A stretch of DNA of 64,000 bases from an uncultured Actinomycetes bacterium (GTDB lineage: Bacteria; Actinomycetota; Actinomycetes; Mycobacteriales; Mycobacteriaceae): NCBI GenBank assembly GCA_903877095.1, contig CAIRCP010000101.1:38412-102411 (forward strand). Direction: 5' to 3'. Below the pieces are notes generated by a model. The model had not been told where the DNA came from and searched no databases. It was given only the letters and a program-made list of their open reading frames with translations. Positions 19,922 to 29,034 of this stretch are shown here, in pieces. Positions within the stretch are counted from its first letter, which is position 1. Each line of letters opens with the position of its first letter. The position numbers were made by a program, and so were the translations under genes.

Positions 19922-20905
19922 ATGTCCGTCACACCATCCGACAAACCGCCCGTCGACGCCATCCTGCAGAAGGTACTGGAGGCCGTTCCTTTCCAGCTGA
20001 CCGGCGACGGCGGAGTCCACGAGGCGCGTCGACGGCTGCGCGACCTGCCCCGCCGTCCGCTGCACCCGGACCTGCGCGTCGAGGACCACAGCATCGCGGG
20101 CCCGGCCGGCCCGATCCCGGTGCGGGTGTACTGGCCCGACGCGGAGCCCGGCCAGGGCCTCAACCAGGGCGCCCATCCCGTCACGATGTTCTTCCACGGC
20201 GGCGGATTCGCCGTCGGCGACCTCGACACCCACGACGCGATCGCCCGTGAGCACGCGGTCGGTGGCCGCACTGTGGTGGTGTCGGTGGACTACCGGCTGG
20301 CACCCGAGCACCCTTATCCGGCCGCCGTCGAGGACGCCTGGGCGGCGACCTGCTGGGTGGCCGACAACGCATCGGCGTTCGACGCGGACGCCGCCCGGCT
20401 TGCGGTGGCGGGTGACTCGGCCGGCGGCAACCTCTCGGCCGTCGTCGCGCAACTGGCCCGGGACGCGCAGCGCAGCGGCGACGGCCCGGCGGTGGCCTTC
20501 CAACTCCTGTGGTACCCGGCGACGGCGTGGGACACCTCGCTGCCGTCGTTCAGCGAGAACGCCGTCGCCCCGGTTCTGAGCAACGAGGCGATCGGCGAGT
20601 TCACCCGGTGGTACGCCGGCCATGTGGATCTGACCGACCTGCCGGCCACCCTGGCGCCCGCCCGCGCCGACGACCTTTCCGGTTTGGCACCGGCCTATAT
20701 CGCGATCGCGGGCCACGATCCACTGCGCGACGACGGGGCTCACTACGCCGAACTGCTGTCGGACGCCGGGGTGGACGTGGAACTCCACAACGCCCAGACC
20801 CTGGTCCACGGCTATCTGGGCTATTCGGGGGTGGTTCCGGCCGCCACCGAGGCCACCGCCCGGGGGCTGGCGGCGCTGCGTTCGGCGCTACACCCCTCCC
20901 GCTGA
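19922..20905 (+). CDS. Alpha/beta-hydrolase, hormone-sensitive-lipase family esterase
   Basis: 327 residues, cytoplasmic (no signal). HGGGF at residues 92-96 forms the oxyanion hole; the nucleophile is Ser166 in GDSAGG; the Asp of AIAGHDPLRDDG and the His of LVHGYLG complete the triad. VDYRLAPEHPYPAA is a hallmark of the family, which in mycobacteria includes the LipN/LipI/LipH group acting on short-chain esters. Substrate unknown. It is 24 bases downstream of the ion channel. Confidence 0.92.
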   Translation: MSVTPSDKPPVDAILQKVLEAVPFQLTGDGGVHEARRRLRDLPRRPLHPDLRVEDHSIAGPAGPIPVRVYWPDAEPGQGLNQGAHPVTMFFHGGGFAVGDLDTHDAIAREHAVGGRTVVVSVDYRLAPEHPYPAAVEDAWAATCWVADNASAFDADAARLAVAGDSAGGNLSAVVAQLARDAQRSGDGPAVAFQLLWYPATAWDTSLPSFSENAVAPVLSNEAIGEFTRWYAGHVDLTDLPATLAPARADDLSGLAPAYIAIAGHDPLRDDGAHYAELLSDAGVDVELHNAQTLVHGYLGYSGVVPAATEATARGLAALRSALHPSR

Positions 20906-20975
20906 GCAGTAACATTTGCCGCCCGCGCGGCGACAAGCCACAATGATGTCAACGTCTACTGGAGGAAATCAAGGC

Positions 20976-21362
20976 ATGACAACCGGTCAGAACCGCCGCG
21001 TCGCGCGCGCGGCTATCGGCACCATCGTCGGCGGCTTCGCGCTTGCCGCCCTGACTGCGCCCGCGGCGTCGGCGGCGCCCGATTGCAGCCCGGCCGGCAT
21101 CGACGGTCAGGTGACATCGATCACGCAGGAAGCCCGCTCGTACCTGAATTCGCATGCGGGGGCAAACAAAATGCTGATGACCGCGGCCCTGCAACCGCAG
21201 GCCGAGGCCGCTCAGACAATCCAAAGCTATGCGAACACCAACCCGCAGGAGTACGCGGACTTCCGCTCGATCCTGGTTCCGCTGAGCAACCTGCAGAACC
21301 AGTGCGGTGTGAACGTGGTGCCCGCTGAATACCAGTGGGCGTTCAGCCAGTTCATCGGCTGA
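20976..21362 (+). CDS. Exported haem-binding (MHB/haemophore-like) family protein
   Basis: 128 residues. Signal peptide ends TAPAASAAP; the mature chain begins with DCSPAGIDGQVTSITQEARSYLNSHAGAN and ends near NLQNQCGVNVVPAEYQWAF. This two-Cys, all-helical layout (DC...YL..HP/HA..N...L) matches the mycobacterial haemophore-type family (Rv0203-like). Haem binding itself is inferred from family likeness. ATG at 20976 with a strong GGAGGAAA site; a strong terminator follows 16 bases after the stop. Confidence 0.82.
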   Translation: MTTGQNRRVARAAIGTIVGGFALAALTAPAASAAPDCSPAGIDGQVTSITQEARSYLNSHAGANKMLMTAALQPQAEAAQTIQSYANTNPQEYADFRSILVPLSNLQNQCGVNVVPAEYQWAFSQFIG

Positions 21363-21378
21363 CGGACAGGTAGCGAAG

Positions 21379-21414
21379 AAGCGGCTCACGCCTGACAACG
21401 TGAGCCGCTTTTTT
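21379..21414 (+). terminator. Rho-independent terminator after the haem-binding gene
   Basis: Perfect 12-bp stem AAGCGGCTCACG (21379-21390) with CGTGAGCCGCTT (21399-21410), 8-base loop CCTGACAA, then six Ts ending at 21414. It is nearly the same sequence as the hairpin at 34762-34795. Confidence 0.92.
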
Positions 21415-21453
21415 GTGCCGTTGATTCGGCGTCGGTGTCGGAAAGGAGCCGAG

Positions 21454-22263
21454 ATGGCCGCAGTCGTCGTCACAGCAGGCCGCGCACGCGCGGTGCTGGA
21501 CACTGAAGCGGGTGGCCGCATCGTCTCGTTAGAGGTAGCCGGCCGGCAACTTCTCGCGAGCAGCGGCAGCAGCGTGGTGGAGCACGGTTCCTTCGTCATG
21601 GCGCCGTGGGCCGGCCGTATCCGGGATGGGGCGCTGCACATCGACGGCCGCACCTACCGGCTGCCGACTGACCGCACTCATCCGCACGCCGGTCACGGCC
21701 TGGTCATGGACCGGCCGTGGCGGGTGCTGGACGCCGGCGATGACCGGGTGCGCCTGCGCTGCGACCTCGATGACCGGTGGCCGTTCACCGGGCACGTGAT
21801 CCAGGACATCGCCGTGCGTCCCGACGGGTTGCAGCAACGGGTGGAAGTGCATGCCGACGCACACCCGTTCCCGGCGACCGTCGGTTGGCATCCGTGGTTC
21901 CGCCGCGAACTCGGCGATGGCCCGGTGGCGCGACTCGCCTTCGAGGCCGACGGCATGCTGCGGAGGGATCCGGCAGGTATCCCGGACGGCACCGTGGTAA
22001 CCGTTCCCCCCGGGCCGTGGGACGACTGCTTCACCGGGGTGCACTGGCCGGTGCTCATCGCCTGGCCCGGCCAACTGGAGTTGCGGATCACCGCGAACAC
22101 CGACTACCTGGTGGTTTACGACGAGCGGCCGGGGGCGTTCTGCGTGGAACCCCAGTCCGGTCCGCCGGACGGACCCAACACGGCACCGGTCCTCGCCCGT
22201 CCCGGGGCACCCGTCACGGCCGACACGATGTGGACCTGGCACCTGCTCGATGGACCTAATTGA
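21454..22263 (+). CDS. galM: Aldose 1-epimerase family protein
   Basis: 269 residues, beta-sandwich mutarotase. Converts beta-D-galactose to the alpha anomer used by GalK. Recognisable parts: APWAGRIRDGAL (Arg for sugar binding), HAGHGLVMDRPW (first catalytic His region), VGWHPWFRR (catalytic His), DDCFTGVHWP, and a Glu in FCVEPQSGPPD as the base. ATG at 21454 with AAAGGAG upstream. It opens the galactoside cluster, but it starts only 39 bases after a strong terminator and I see no convincing promoter between. Confidence 0.88.
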   Translation: MAAVVVTAGRARAVLDTEAGGRIVSLEVAGRQLLASSGSSVVEHGSFVMAPWAGRIRDGALHIDGRTYRLPTDRTHPHAGHGLVMDRPWRVLDAGDDRVRLRCDLDDRWPFTGHVIQDIAVRPDGLQQRVEVHADAHPFPATVGWHPWFRRELGDGPVARLAFEADGMLRRDPAGIPDGTVVTVPPGPWDDCFTGVHWPVLIAWPGQLELRITANTDYLVVYDERPGAFCVEPQSGPPDGPNTAPVLARPGAPVTADTMWTWHLLDGPN

Positions 22264-22276
22264 GTTGATGCGAAAC

Positions 22277-22321
22277 GGACTTTCCAGTCCGCCCGCTTGC
22301 GACCAGCGAGCCGAGTAGTCT
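22277..22321 (+). promoter_or_regulatory. Small hairpin and possible -10 ahead of the alpha-galactosidase
   Basis: The 111-base gap between galM and the alpha-galactosidase has an inverted repeat GGACT/AGTCC (22277-22290, TTCC loop) and a TAGTCT hexamer at 22316-22321. A start near 22328 would give a leader of about 47 bases containing the GGGGGA ribosome site. No good -35 is seen, so this is only a candidate internal promoter with a possible operator. Confidence 0.3.
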
Positions 22322-22374
22322 CTGCTGCCCAAGGAGCGTCCGCCGGTGCGCTCCACGGCGCGGGGGAATTCAGA

Positions 22375-24453
22375 GTGGGTTCGGTGAACGTCGTAGACGG
22401 CTCCCGGTTCGTGCTGCAGACACCCATGTCGAGCTACGTCTTCGCTTCGGACCCTGCCGGCCTGCTGCGCCATCTGCACTGGGGCCGGCCCATCCGCGAT
22501 GTCCGGCAGTTCGACGTACGCCCGCTGCCCGAAGTGTCCACCAACGATCCGGTGACCCACCTGACCCCGGAGGAGTACCCGGTACACGGCGGATTCCGTT
22601 ACGGCGAGACCTGTCTGCGCGTGGTCCTGCCGAACGGCAGCCGGGAACTCCGGATGGAGGTGACGGGCCACCGCGTCGACGACGACGTCCTCGTGGTGCA
22701 GCAGCGCGACGAGCAGGCCGGGATATCCATCGACCTGTGCTACCGCACGATCGACGATCTCGACCTGATCGAGCGCTGGGTGGTGTTGCGCAACAATGGA
22801 TCCCACGCCGTCACCGTCGAGAACTTCTCCTCCGGCCAACTACACATCCCCGCAACCGATCTGCGGTTCACCAATGTGCACGGCCACTGGAATGCCGAAC
22901 AACAGCAGTTCCGTCAGCAGGTCTCCTACGGCAAGCTCGTGATCGAGATGCGCCGGGGCACCTCGACGCACCATCACAACCCCTACCTGATTCTCGACCG
23001 CGACGCCGGTGAACACCACGGGGACGTCTGGTTCGCCGCACTGAACTATGGCGGCAATTTCAAAGGCGTGGTCGAGCAGACGCAGTACGGCGGCACGCTG
23101 GCCCAGATCGGTATCAACGACTACGACTTCGCGATCACGCTCGCGCCGGGCGCTGAGCTGGTGGCGCCGATCATGGTGATCGGCTACAGCTCAACGGGAT
23201 TCGCGAGCATGTCGCACCGGTTGCACGCGTACGGCCGGCGCCTGATGCGCGATCCCGCGCCCCGGCCGGTGCTGTACAACTCATGGGAGGCAGCGGCCTT
23301 CGACGTCAACGGCGAACAACAGGCCGCTCTGGCAGGCAAGGCGGCGGCTATCGGGGTCGAGCTTTTCGTGGTGGACGACGGGTGGTTCGGCCAGCGCCAC
23401 AGCATCAGCGACGGCCTGGGCGACTGGTACGTCAACCGGCAGAAGTTCCCGCAGGGTCTGCAGCCGCTGGTCGACGAGGTACACCGGCTCGGCATGAAGT
23501 TCGGGATTTGGTTCGAGCCCGAGGCGGTCAGTCCCCCAAGCAGGCTGATGGCCGAGCATCCCGACTGGATCTATTCGGTCCCCGGGCGGCCCAGCGAGTT
23601 GTCCCGCGAGCAGTATCTGCTCGACCTCAGCCGGCCGGACGTCGCCGAGCACGTCTTCGCTTCGGTGCACCACCTGGTGGCCGCGCACGGCATCGATTAC
23701 GTCAAGTGGGACGTCAACCGGCCGATCGCGCAGGCCGGGACGGACCGGTCGATCTGGAAGCGCCACTTCGACGCCCTCTACGACGTCGTGGACCGACTGC
23801 ACGCGGCCCACCCCGGGCTGCTCATCGAGGCCTGCGCCAGCGGCGGCGGGCGCATCGACTTCGGCACGCTGCGTCACTTCGACGACTTCTGGACCTCCGA
23901 CAACACCGATGCCTTTGAGCGCCTTGAGATTCAGCGCAGCTACTCCTTCGTCTACCCGGTCAAGGCGATGCGGGCATGGGTCACCGACGTTCCGAACTTC
24001 ATGTCCCGCAGGGTCATCCCGCTGCGCTTCAGATTCCACAGCGCGATGATGGGCAGCCTCGGCGTCGGGCTTGATCTCGACGCGGCCGACGAAGAGGAGC
24101 TCGCCGAGAGCGCCGCACACATCGCGCACTACACGCGGATCCGGGACGTGATCCAGGACGGCCGGTTGACCCGGCTGACTGTGCAGAGCAGCAACGACTA
24201 CCGGGCATTCCAGTACACCCTCGCCGATCGCACGGTCGTCTTCGTGTTCCTGCCGCAGACGAAGATCGGTTTTCACGGCGAAACCCCGCGGATCCGCCTG
24301 CACGGCCTCGATCCCGACACCGTTTACCGGTTGTCCGGTGATTTCATCGACCCGCCCGGCGACTTCTCCGGGGATTTTCTGATGAATCTCGGTGTGACCG
24401 TACGCATGACGGGCGATTATGCAAGCACAATTCTGGAGGTGAAGGGCACATGA
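22375..24453 (+). CDS. GH36 alpha-galactosidase
   Basis: 692 residues, intracellular (no signal). Releases terminal alpha-galactose from raffinose- or melibiose-type sugars. N-terminal beta-supersandwich (about 1-300), then the TIM barrel: NSWEAAAFDVN, VVDDGWFGQRH, GIWFEPEAVSP, nucleophile Asp446 in YVKWDVNRP, ACASGGGRIDFG, and acid/base Asp509 in WTSDNTDA. This is the clan-D GH36 layout of Gram-positive and proteobacterial AgaA/RafA enzymes. I took the GTG at 22375 because GGGGGA lies 7 bases upstream. It overlaps the transporter start by 4 bases (ATGA). Confidence 0.94.
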   Translation: MGSVNVVDGSRFVLQTPMSSYVFASDPAGLLRHLHWGRPIRDVRQFDVRPLPEVSTNDPVTHLTPEEYPVHGGFRYGETCLRVVLPNGSRELRMEVTGHRVDDDVLVVQQRDEQAGISIDLCYRTIDDLDLIERWVVLRNNGSHAVTVENFSSGQLHIPATDLRFTNVHGHWNAEQQQFRQQVSYGKLVIEMRRGTSTHHHNPYLILDRDAGEHHGDVWFAALNYGGNFKGVVEQTQYGGTLAQIGINDYDFAITLAPGAELVAPIMVIGYSSTGFASMSHRLHAYGRRLMRDPAPRPVLYNSWEAAAFDVNGEQQAALAGKAAAIGVELFVVDDGWFGQRHSISDGLGDWYVNRQKFPQGLQPLVDEVHRLGMKFGIWFEPEAVSPPSRLMAEHPDWIYSVPGRPSELSREQYLLDLSRPDVAEHVFASVHHLVAAHGIDYVKWDVNRPIAQAGTDRSIWKRHFDALYDVVDRLHAAHPGLLIEACASGGGRIDFGTLRHFDDFWTSDNTDAFERLEIQRSYSFVYPVKAMRAWVTDVPNFMSRRVIPLRFRFHSAMMGSLGVGLDLDAADEEELAESAAHIAHYTRIRDVIQDGRLTRLTVQSSNDYRAFQYTLADRTVVFVFLPQTKIGFHGETPRIRLHGLDPDTVYRLSGDFIDPPGDFSGDFLMNLGVTVRMTGDYASTILEVKGT

Positions 24454-25860
24454 GTGCACCGGAAGTGGCCGGCGCCGAGCCGGAGTCCTTGGAGCAGATC
24501 ATTGCTCCGTCGCATCGGCTCGCCTACGGGTTGGGCGCGCTCGGTAAAGACTTCGGCTGCGCCATCGTCTTTATCTACGCCACGTATTTCATGATCGACG
24601 TGGCGAAGGTACCGGCAGCGTTCGTCGGCGGCCTGATGCTCTTCGCGCGCATCTTCGACGCCTTCACCGATCCCGCGATGGGATTGGTCGTGGACAACAC
24701 CCGCGGTCGGTGGGGCAAGTTCCGGCCGTGGATCATCATCGGCGCAGTGGTGAACTCGCTGTTCATCGTCGCGCTGTTCACCGTGCCCAGCGGGGTGGAC
24801 CTGAAGGTGTACTTCACCGCGATCTTCATCTTGTGGGGGATCACCTACACGATGAACGACATCTCGTACTGGTCCATGCTGCCGACGCTGGCCACCGGCA
24901 AGCGCTCACGGGAGCGCCTTGCTTGTGATACCCAGGCTCTTTGCGGCCGCGGCCTGGTGGCTGCTGGGCACCTTCGGCATCCTCTTCGTCGAACGATTCC
25001 CGTCCGAGCGGGAGGGCTTTCAGAAGCTCGCCATCCTGATGGCGGTCCTGTTCGTCGTACTGAGTGCTGTCACTTCGGTTTTCGTGCGGTCCCTGGCGGC
25101 GCCTGATTCCGACGCCGAGAAGACCAGCATCAAGCGCATGTTCCAACTCATCCTCAAGAACGACCAACTGGTCGCGTTCCTCGGCTGCGTCGTCCTGTTC
25201 AACCTGATCATCCAAACCGCCGGCGGAATGATGCTGTTCTATTTCACCGATGTCGTGGAGAAGCAGAGCCTGTTCGCCGTCTGGCAGGGCTTCGGCGGGC
25301 TGACCCAGATGGCGGCGCTGTTGGCGCTGCCGTTCGTCGCCAAACGGCTGCCGCGGCAAGTGGTCTACGGAATCGCCTCGCTGCTGCCGATTATCGGCCT
25401 GGCCCTGCTGCTGCTGACCCGCACCAACACCGGGGCCGACGTGCCCATCGTGTCGGCGGCATCGATCATCTTCAACATCGGCGTCGGATTCTTCCTCGGT
25501 ATCTCGGTGGTGATGCTGGCCGATGTCGTGGACTACGGCCAGTACAAGATGGGCACCCGCAACGAGAGCATCGTGTTCTCGGTTCAGCCGATGCTGGTGA
25601 AGTTCGCGGCGGCGTTCGCCGGCGCGTTCGTCGGCTTCGGCTTGTCCATCGTCGGCAAGAATCCCGATCTGGCGGTTCAGTCCGCGAGCACCAAGGCGGG
25701 CATGACCTTCCTGACCATCGGCATCCCGATGATCGCCGCCGTCCTCGGCTGGATCATCTACCAGTGGAAGTTCAAGCTGAACGGCGCATTCCACGACGAG
25801 GTGATGCGTACCCTCGCCGCCAAGCGCGAGGTGCCCGGCGCCGGCGGCTACCCGGGCTGA
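24450..25860 (+). pseudogene. GPH-family sugar:cation symporter gene with a frameshift
   Basis: Two halves of one MelB/LacS-type permease. The first frame (from ATG 24450) reads GLGALGKDFGCAIVFIYATYFM, FARIFDAFTDPAMGLVVDNT and DISYWSMLPTLATGKRSRERL. It then leaves frame; the C-terminal half continues +1 from 24919 as LVIPRLFAAAAWWLLG through to MLADVVDYGQYKMGTRNES at about 25525-25575. The break falls at CTTGCTTG (24918-24925), where one extra G, or a CTTG duplication, explains it; removing one base gives the family's normal RERLxxIPRLFA spacing. Both halves are otherwise intact, so the change is recent, a read error, or tolerated by re-initiation (GGGAG precedes TTG 24919 and GTG 24925). Confidence 0.85.
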
Positions 25861-25889
25861 CTGAACTCCACGACAGGAAAGACACGGCC

Positions 25890-27860
25890 ATGCAACCGGA
25901 ACCGCCGACCATTCACTTCGGTGTGGATTACTACCCCGAACACTGGCCGGAATCGATGATGGACGACGATATGGCGCGCATTCGTGCCATGGGCGCCAAC
26001 ATCATTCGAATCGGCGAGTTCGCCTGGCACATGATGGAGCCCGTCGACGGGGAGTTCGATTTCTCGTTCTGGGACGACGTGGTCGCGCGGGCCAAGCCGC
26101 ACGGACTCGCGATCATGTTCGGCACCCCCACCGCCACCTTCCCCGCCTGGCTGGCCAAACAGCATCCCGAGATCCTGGGGGTCAGCCAGGACGGCCGCGT
26201 CCGCGGCTTCGGCGGACGCCGGCAGTACAGCTTCAATTCGGCTGTGTACCAGCAGTATTGCACCCGGCTGGTGACCCGTCTGGTCAGCCACTTCGCCGAC
26301 GAACCGGCGATCAAGTTCTGGCAGGTCGACAACGAGTGGGCCCACGAAGGCTCTGACGACGACTACTCGCCGGCGTCCCACGCCGACTTCCTGGTCTTCC
26401 TGGAGCGCAAGTACGGCACCGTCGACGCACTCAACGAGGCCTGGGGAACGATCTTCTGGGGGCAGACCTACAACGACTTCGACGAGATCCCGATGCCGGT
26501 CCACACCGTGACCACACACAATCCGGCGCTGAAGCTGGACTGGGCGCGGCACCGTTCACACTCGGTCAATACCTTTGCCGCACAGCAGGTTCAGGTGATT
26601 CGGGACCACATGGGCCCGCACCAGCAGGTAACCCACGACTACGCCGGCGGATTCTTCAACCGGTTCATGGACCATGCCGAGAACGCGGCCACGCTGGACT
26701 TCGCCTGCTACAACAACTATCCGGTGTGGGGCGGTTTGAAGGAACCACTGGAGGCTGGACAGATCGCCTTCACCCTCGACCTCGCCCGCGGCCTGCGCCA
26801 GGAGAACTTCTGGGTCACCGAGCAGATCATGGGCGCCCAGGGCCACGACGTCATCGGCTACCTGCCGCGCCCTGACCAGGCCAAGATGTGGGGCTATCAG
26901 GCTTTCGCCCATGGTTGTCGCAGCATGTTGTGGTTCCGGTGGCGCGGAATGACCCGCGGAGCCGAGCAGTACTGCTTCGGCATCATCGACCACGACAACC
27001 AGGCGCGGCGCAAGTACGACGAGGTCAAACGCACCATCGCCGAGTTGTCGCAATACGGCGATGTCTTCGACGCCCCGATCGAGGCGAAGGTCGCGGTGCT
27101 CTACGACTGGGACAACGTGTGGAGTTGGCGCGCGCAGCCGCAGAGCGTCATGTTCGACTTCGTCAACGAGGCGTTGCGGCTGTACCGGCCGTTCTACCGG
27201 CTGAACCTGCCGATCGACACCGTCCCGGCCGACCGCGACCTGAGTTCCTACGCCGTGGTGGCGCTGCCGGTGATGCAGATCATCGACGACGCACTGGCGG
27301 CGCGACTGCGTGACTTCGTGACGGGCGGCGGCGTTCTGGTCTGCTCGTTCCGCGCCGGCACGAAGGATCGGAACAACAACCTGCACCTGGGTCTGACCCT
27401 GCCCGGCCCGATCCGTGACCTGTGCGGGATCACCATCGACGTCGTGGAGTCACTACAGCCGGATCAGACCGTGCCGATCGCCGGTGTCGGACCCTACGAG
27501 GGAATCTCCGGGTCGTGCGACGTGTGGCGGGACCTGGTGATTCCCGAGGGCGCCGAAACCCTGTTCCGGTTCGCTGACCCACTCTTCAGCGACCGGGCGG
27601 TGATCAGCCGCAACCGGGTAGGCGCCGGACAGGTGATCTACGTGGCCGGCGGCGTTGACGCCGACACACTCGACCGGGTGGTCGGGGATCTGGTCGCCCA
27701 GGCCGGACTTGGGGGATTCCGCACCCCGGAGGGGCTCGAATGGTACGAGCGTTCCGGACCTGATCGGCGAATCGCATTGGCGCTCAACCACACCCATCAC
27801 CCAGTGAGTTTCCGGGGCTGCGATCTGGGGCCGTACGAGTCGCGGGTCGTGCAGCTGTGA
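25890..27860 (+). CDS. GH42 beta-galactosidase
   Basis: 656 residues, intracellular. Cleaves terminal beta-galactosides. TIM barrel start FGVDYYPEHWPE, IRIGEFAWHMMEP; acid/base Glu149 in QVDNEWAHE; nucleophile Glu311 in WVTEQIMG; then the trimerisation domain (VAVLYDWDNVWSWRAQPQS) and a C-terminal beta domain. Length is usual for GH42. ATG at 25890 has AGGAAAG upstream and starts 29 bases after the transporter. Family members often act on galacto-oligosaccharides more than lactose, so the true substrate is open. Confidence 0.94.
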   Translation: MQPEPPTIHFGVDYYPEHWPESMMDDDMARIRAMGANIIRIGEFAWHMMEPVDGEFDFSFWDDVVARAKPHGLAIMFGTPTATFPAWLAKQHPEILGVSQDGRVRGFGGRRQYSFNSAVYQQYCTRLVTRLVSHFADEPAIKFWQVDNEWAHEGSDDDYSPASHADFLVFLERKYGTVDALNEAWGTIFWGQTYNDFDEIPMPVHTVTTHNPALKLDWARHRSHSVNTFAAQQVQVIRDHMGPHQQVTHDYAGGFFNRFMDHAENAATLDFACYNNYPVWGGLKEPLEAGQIAFTLDLARGLRQENFWVTEQIMGAQGHDVIGYLPRPDQAKMWGYQAFAHGCRSMLWFRWRGMTRGAEQYCFGIIDHDNQARRKYDEVKRTIAELSQYGDVFDAPIEAKVAVLYDWDNVWSWRAQPQSVMFDFVNEALRLYRPFYRLNLPIDTVPADRDLSSYAVVALPVMQIIDDALAARLRDFVTGGGVLVCSFRAGTKDRNNNLHLGLTLPGPIRDLCGITIDVVESLQPDQTVPIAGVGPYEGISGSCDVWRDLVIPEGAETLFRFADPLFSDRAVISRNRVGAGQVIYVAGGVDADTLDRVVGDLVAQAGLGGFRTPEGLEWYERSGPDRRIALALNHTHHPVSFRGCDLGPYESRVVQL

Positions 27861-27891
27861 CGGCGTCACCGAACTGAGGAAGTGCGTAACA

Positions 27892-29034
27892 ATGCGGCTT
27901 TTCCAAGCGCCGGGCCGAGCGAATCTCATCGGCGACCACATCGACTACATGGGCGGCCTCGTCCTGCCCATGGCCATCGACCGCGGCACTTGGCTGTGGG
28001 TGCAGGAGCGTGACGACACCCTGATCCGTGGCAGCTCGGTGAACTTCCCCGAGTCCGGGACGATCGAGGTGGATATCAACGAGCCGGCCTACGACACAGC
28101 CAACGGCTGGACGAACTATCTGGTCGGTATGGCATACGCGCTGCGCCGGCACGGCGCGGATATTCCGCATGGCTTCGACGTCCGGGTGCGCGGTGATATC
28201 CCCAACGGAGCGGGGCTGAGCTCGTCGGCCTCCATCGAGTTGGCCTTCGGCGTCGCGCTCAACTCGTGGTGCGACCTCGGCTTCACCCCTACCCAACTCG
28301 CGCAGGCCGGGCAGGTGGCCGAGAACCAGTTCATCGGGGTTTCCAGCGGGATCATGGATCAGCTCATCATCGCCAATGGGCGCCGCGGATCGGCCCTGGC
28401 GATGGATTGCCAAACCCTGGAGACCTCCCCGGTGCCGATGCCCGCCGACGACGTGATCATCGTCGCGGATTCGCGAAAGCGCCGCGGACTGGTGGAAAGC
28501 GCGTACAACGAGCGGCGGGCCGCCGCGGAAGAGGCGCAGCGGCAACTCGGCGGCGGCCGGCTCGTCGACATCGCGCCGGAGGATCTCGATGCGGCGCTGG
28601 CCCGGCTGGACCCGGCGCTGCGCCGGCCGGCCCGGCACGTGGCCACCGAACAGCACCGCGTTCTGGAAGCGGTGGCGGCGCTGAAGGCCGGCGATGACGT
28701 ACGGATGGGCGAATTGATGCGGCAGTCGCACGAATCCCTGCGCGACGACTACCGAGTCACCGGAGCGGAACTCGACGCGCTGGCGTCCGTCGCGTGGGAG
28801 GCGCCGGGTTGCCTCGGGGCTCGCATGACCGGCGCCGGCTTCGGCGGCTGCACGGTCAATCTGGTCCGCGCCGATGCGGTCGATGCGTTCGTCGACTTCG
28901 TCGGCCCGCGCTACACCGAGGCGACGGGGCTCGATCCGCGTTTCTTCGTCGTGCGAGCCGATGACGGGGCCCGCGAGATCACCGACCCGGCGGAGTTGGC
29001 CGCCAATCCCGCACCGCCCTGGGAGCAAGGGTGA
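27892..29034 (+). CDS. galK: Galactokinase
   Basis: 380 residues, GHMP kinase fold. Phosphorylates alpha-D-galactose at C1. Motifs: FQAPGRANLIGDHIDYMGG (sugar-binding GalK signature, with GDHIDY where most have GEHTDY), GDIPNGAGLSSSASIELA (ATP loop), and TGAGFGGCTVNL (third GHMP motif). The start is ATG 27892, 31 bases after the beta-galactosidase. Its stop overlaps galT (GTGA), so the two are coupled. Confidence 0.94.
   Translation: MRLFQAPGRANLIGDHIDYMGGLVLPMAIDRGTWLWVQERDDTLIRGSSVNFPESGTIEVDINEPAYDTANGWTNYLVGMAYALRRHGADIPHGFDVRVRGDIPNGAGLSSSASIELAFGVALNSWCDLGFTPTQLAQAGQVAENQFIGVSSGIMDQLIIANGRRGSALAMDCQTLETSPVPMPADDVIIVADSRKRRGLVESAYNERRAAAEEAQRQLGGGRLVDIAPEDLDAALARLDPALRRPARHVATEQHRVLEAVAALKAGDDVRMGELMRQSHESLRDDYRVTGAELDALASVAWEAPGCLGARMTGAGFGGCTVNLVRADAVDAFVDFVGPRYTEATGLDPRFFVVRADDGAREITDPAELAANPAPPWEQG

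Noticed and set aside
24919-25860. Separate short transporter gene starting at TTG 24919
   Set aside because: It is the in-register C-terminal half of the upstream GPH permease; treated as one frameshifted gene.
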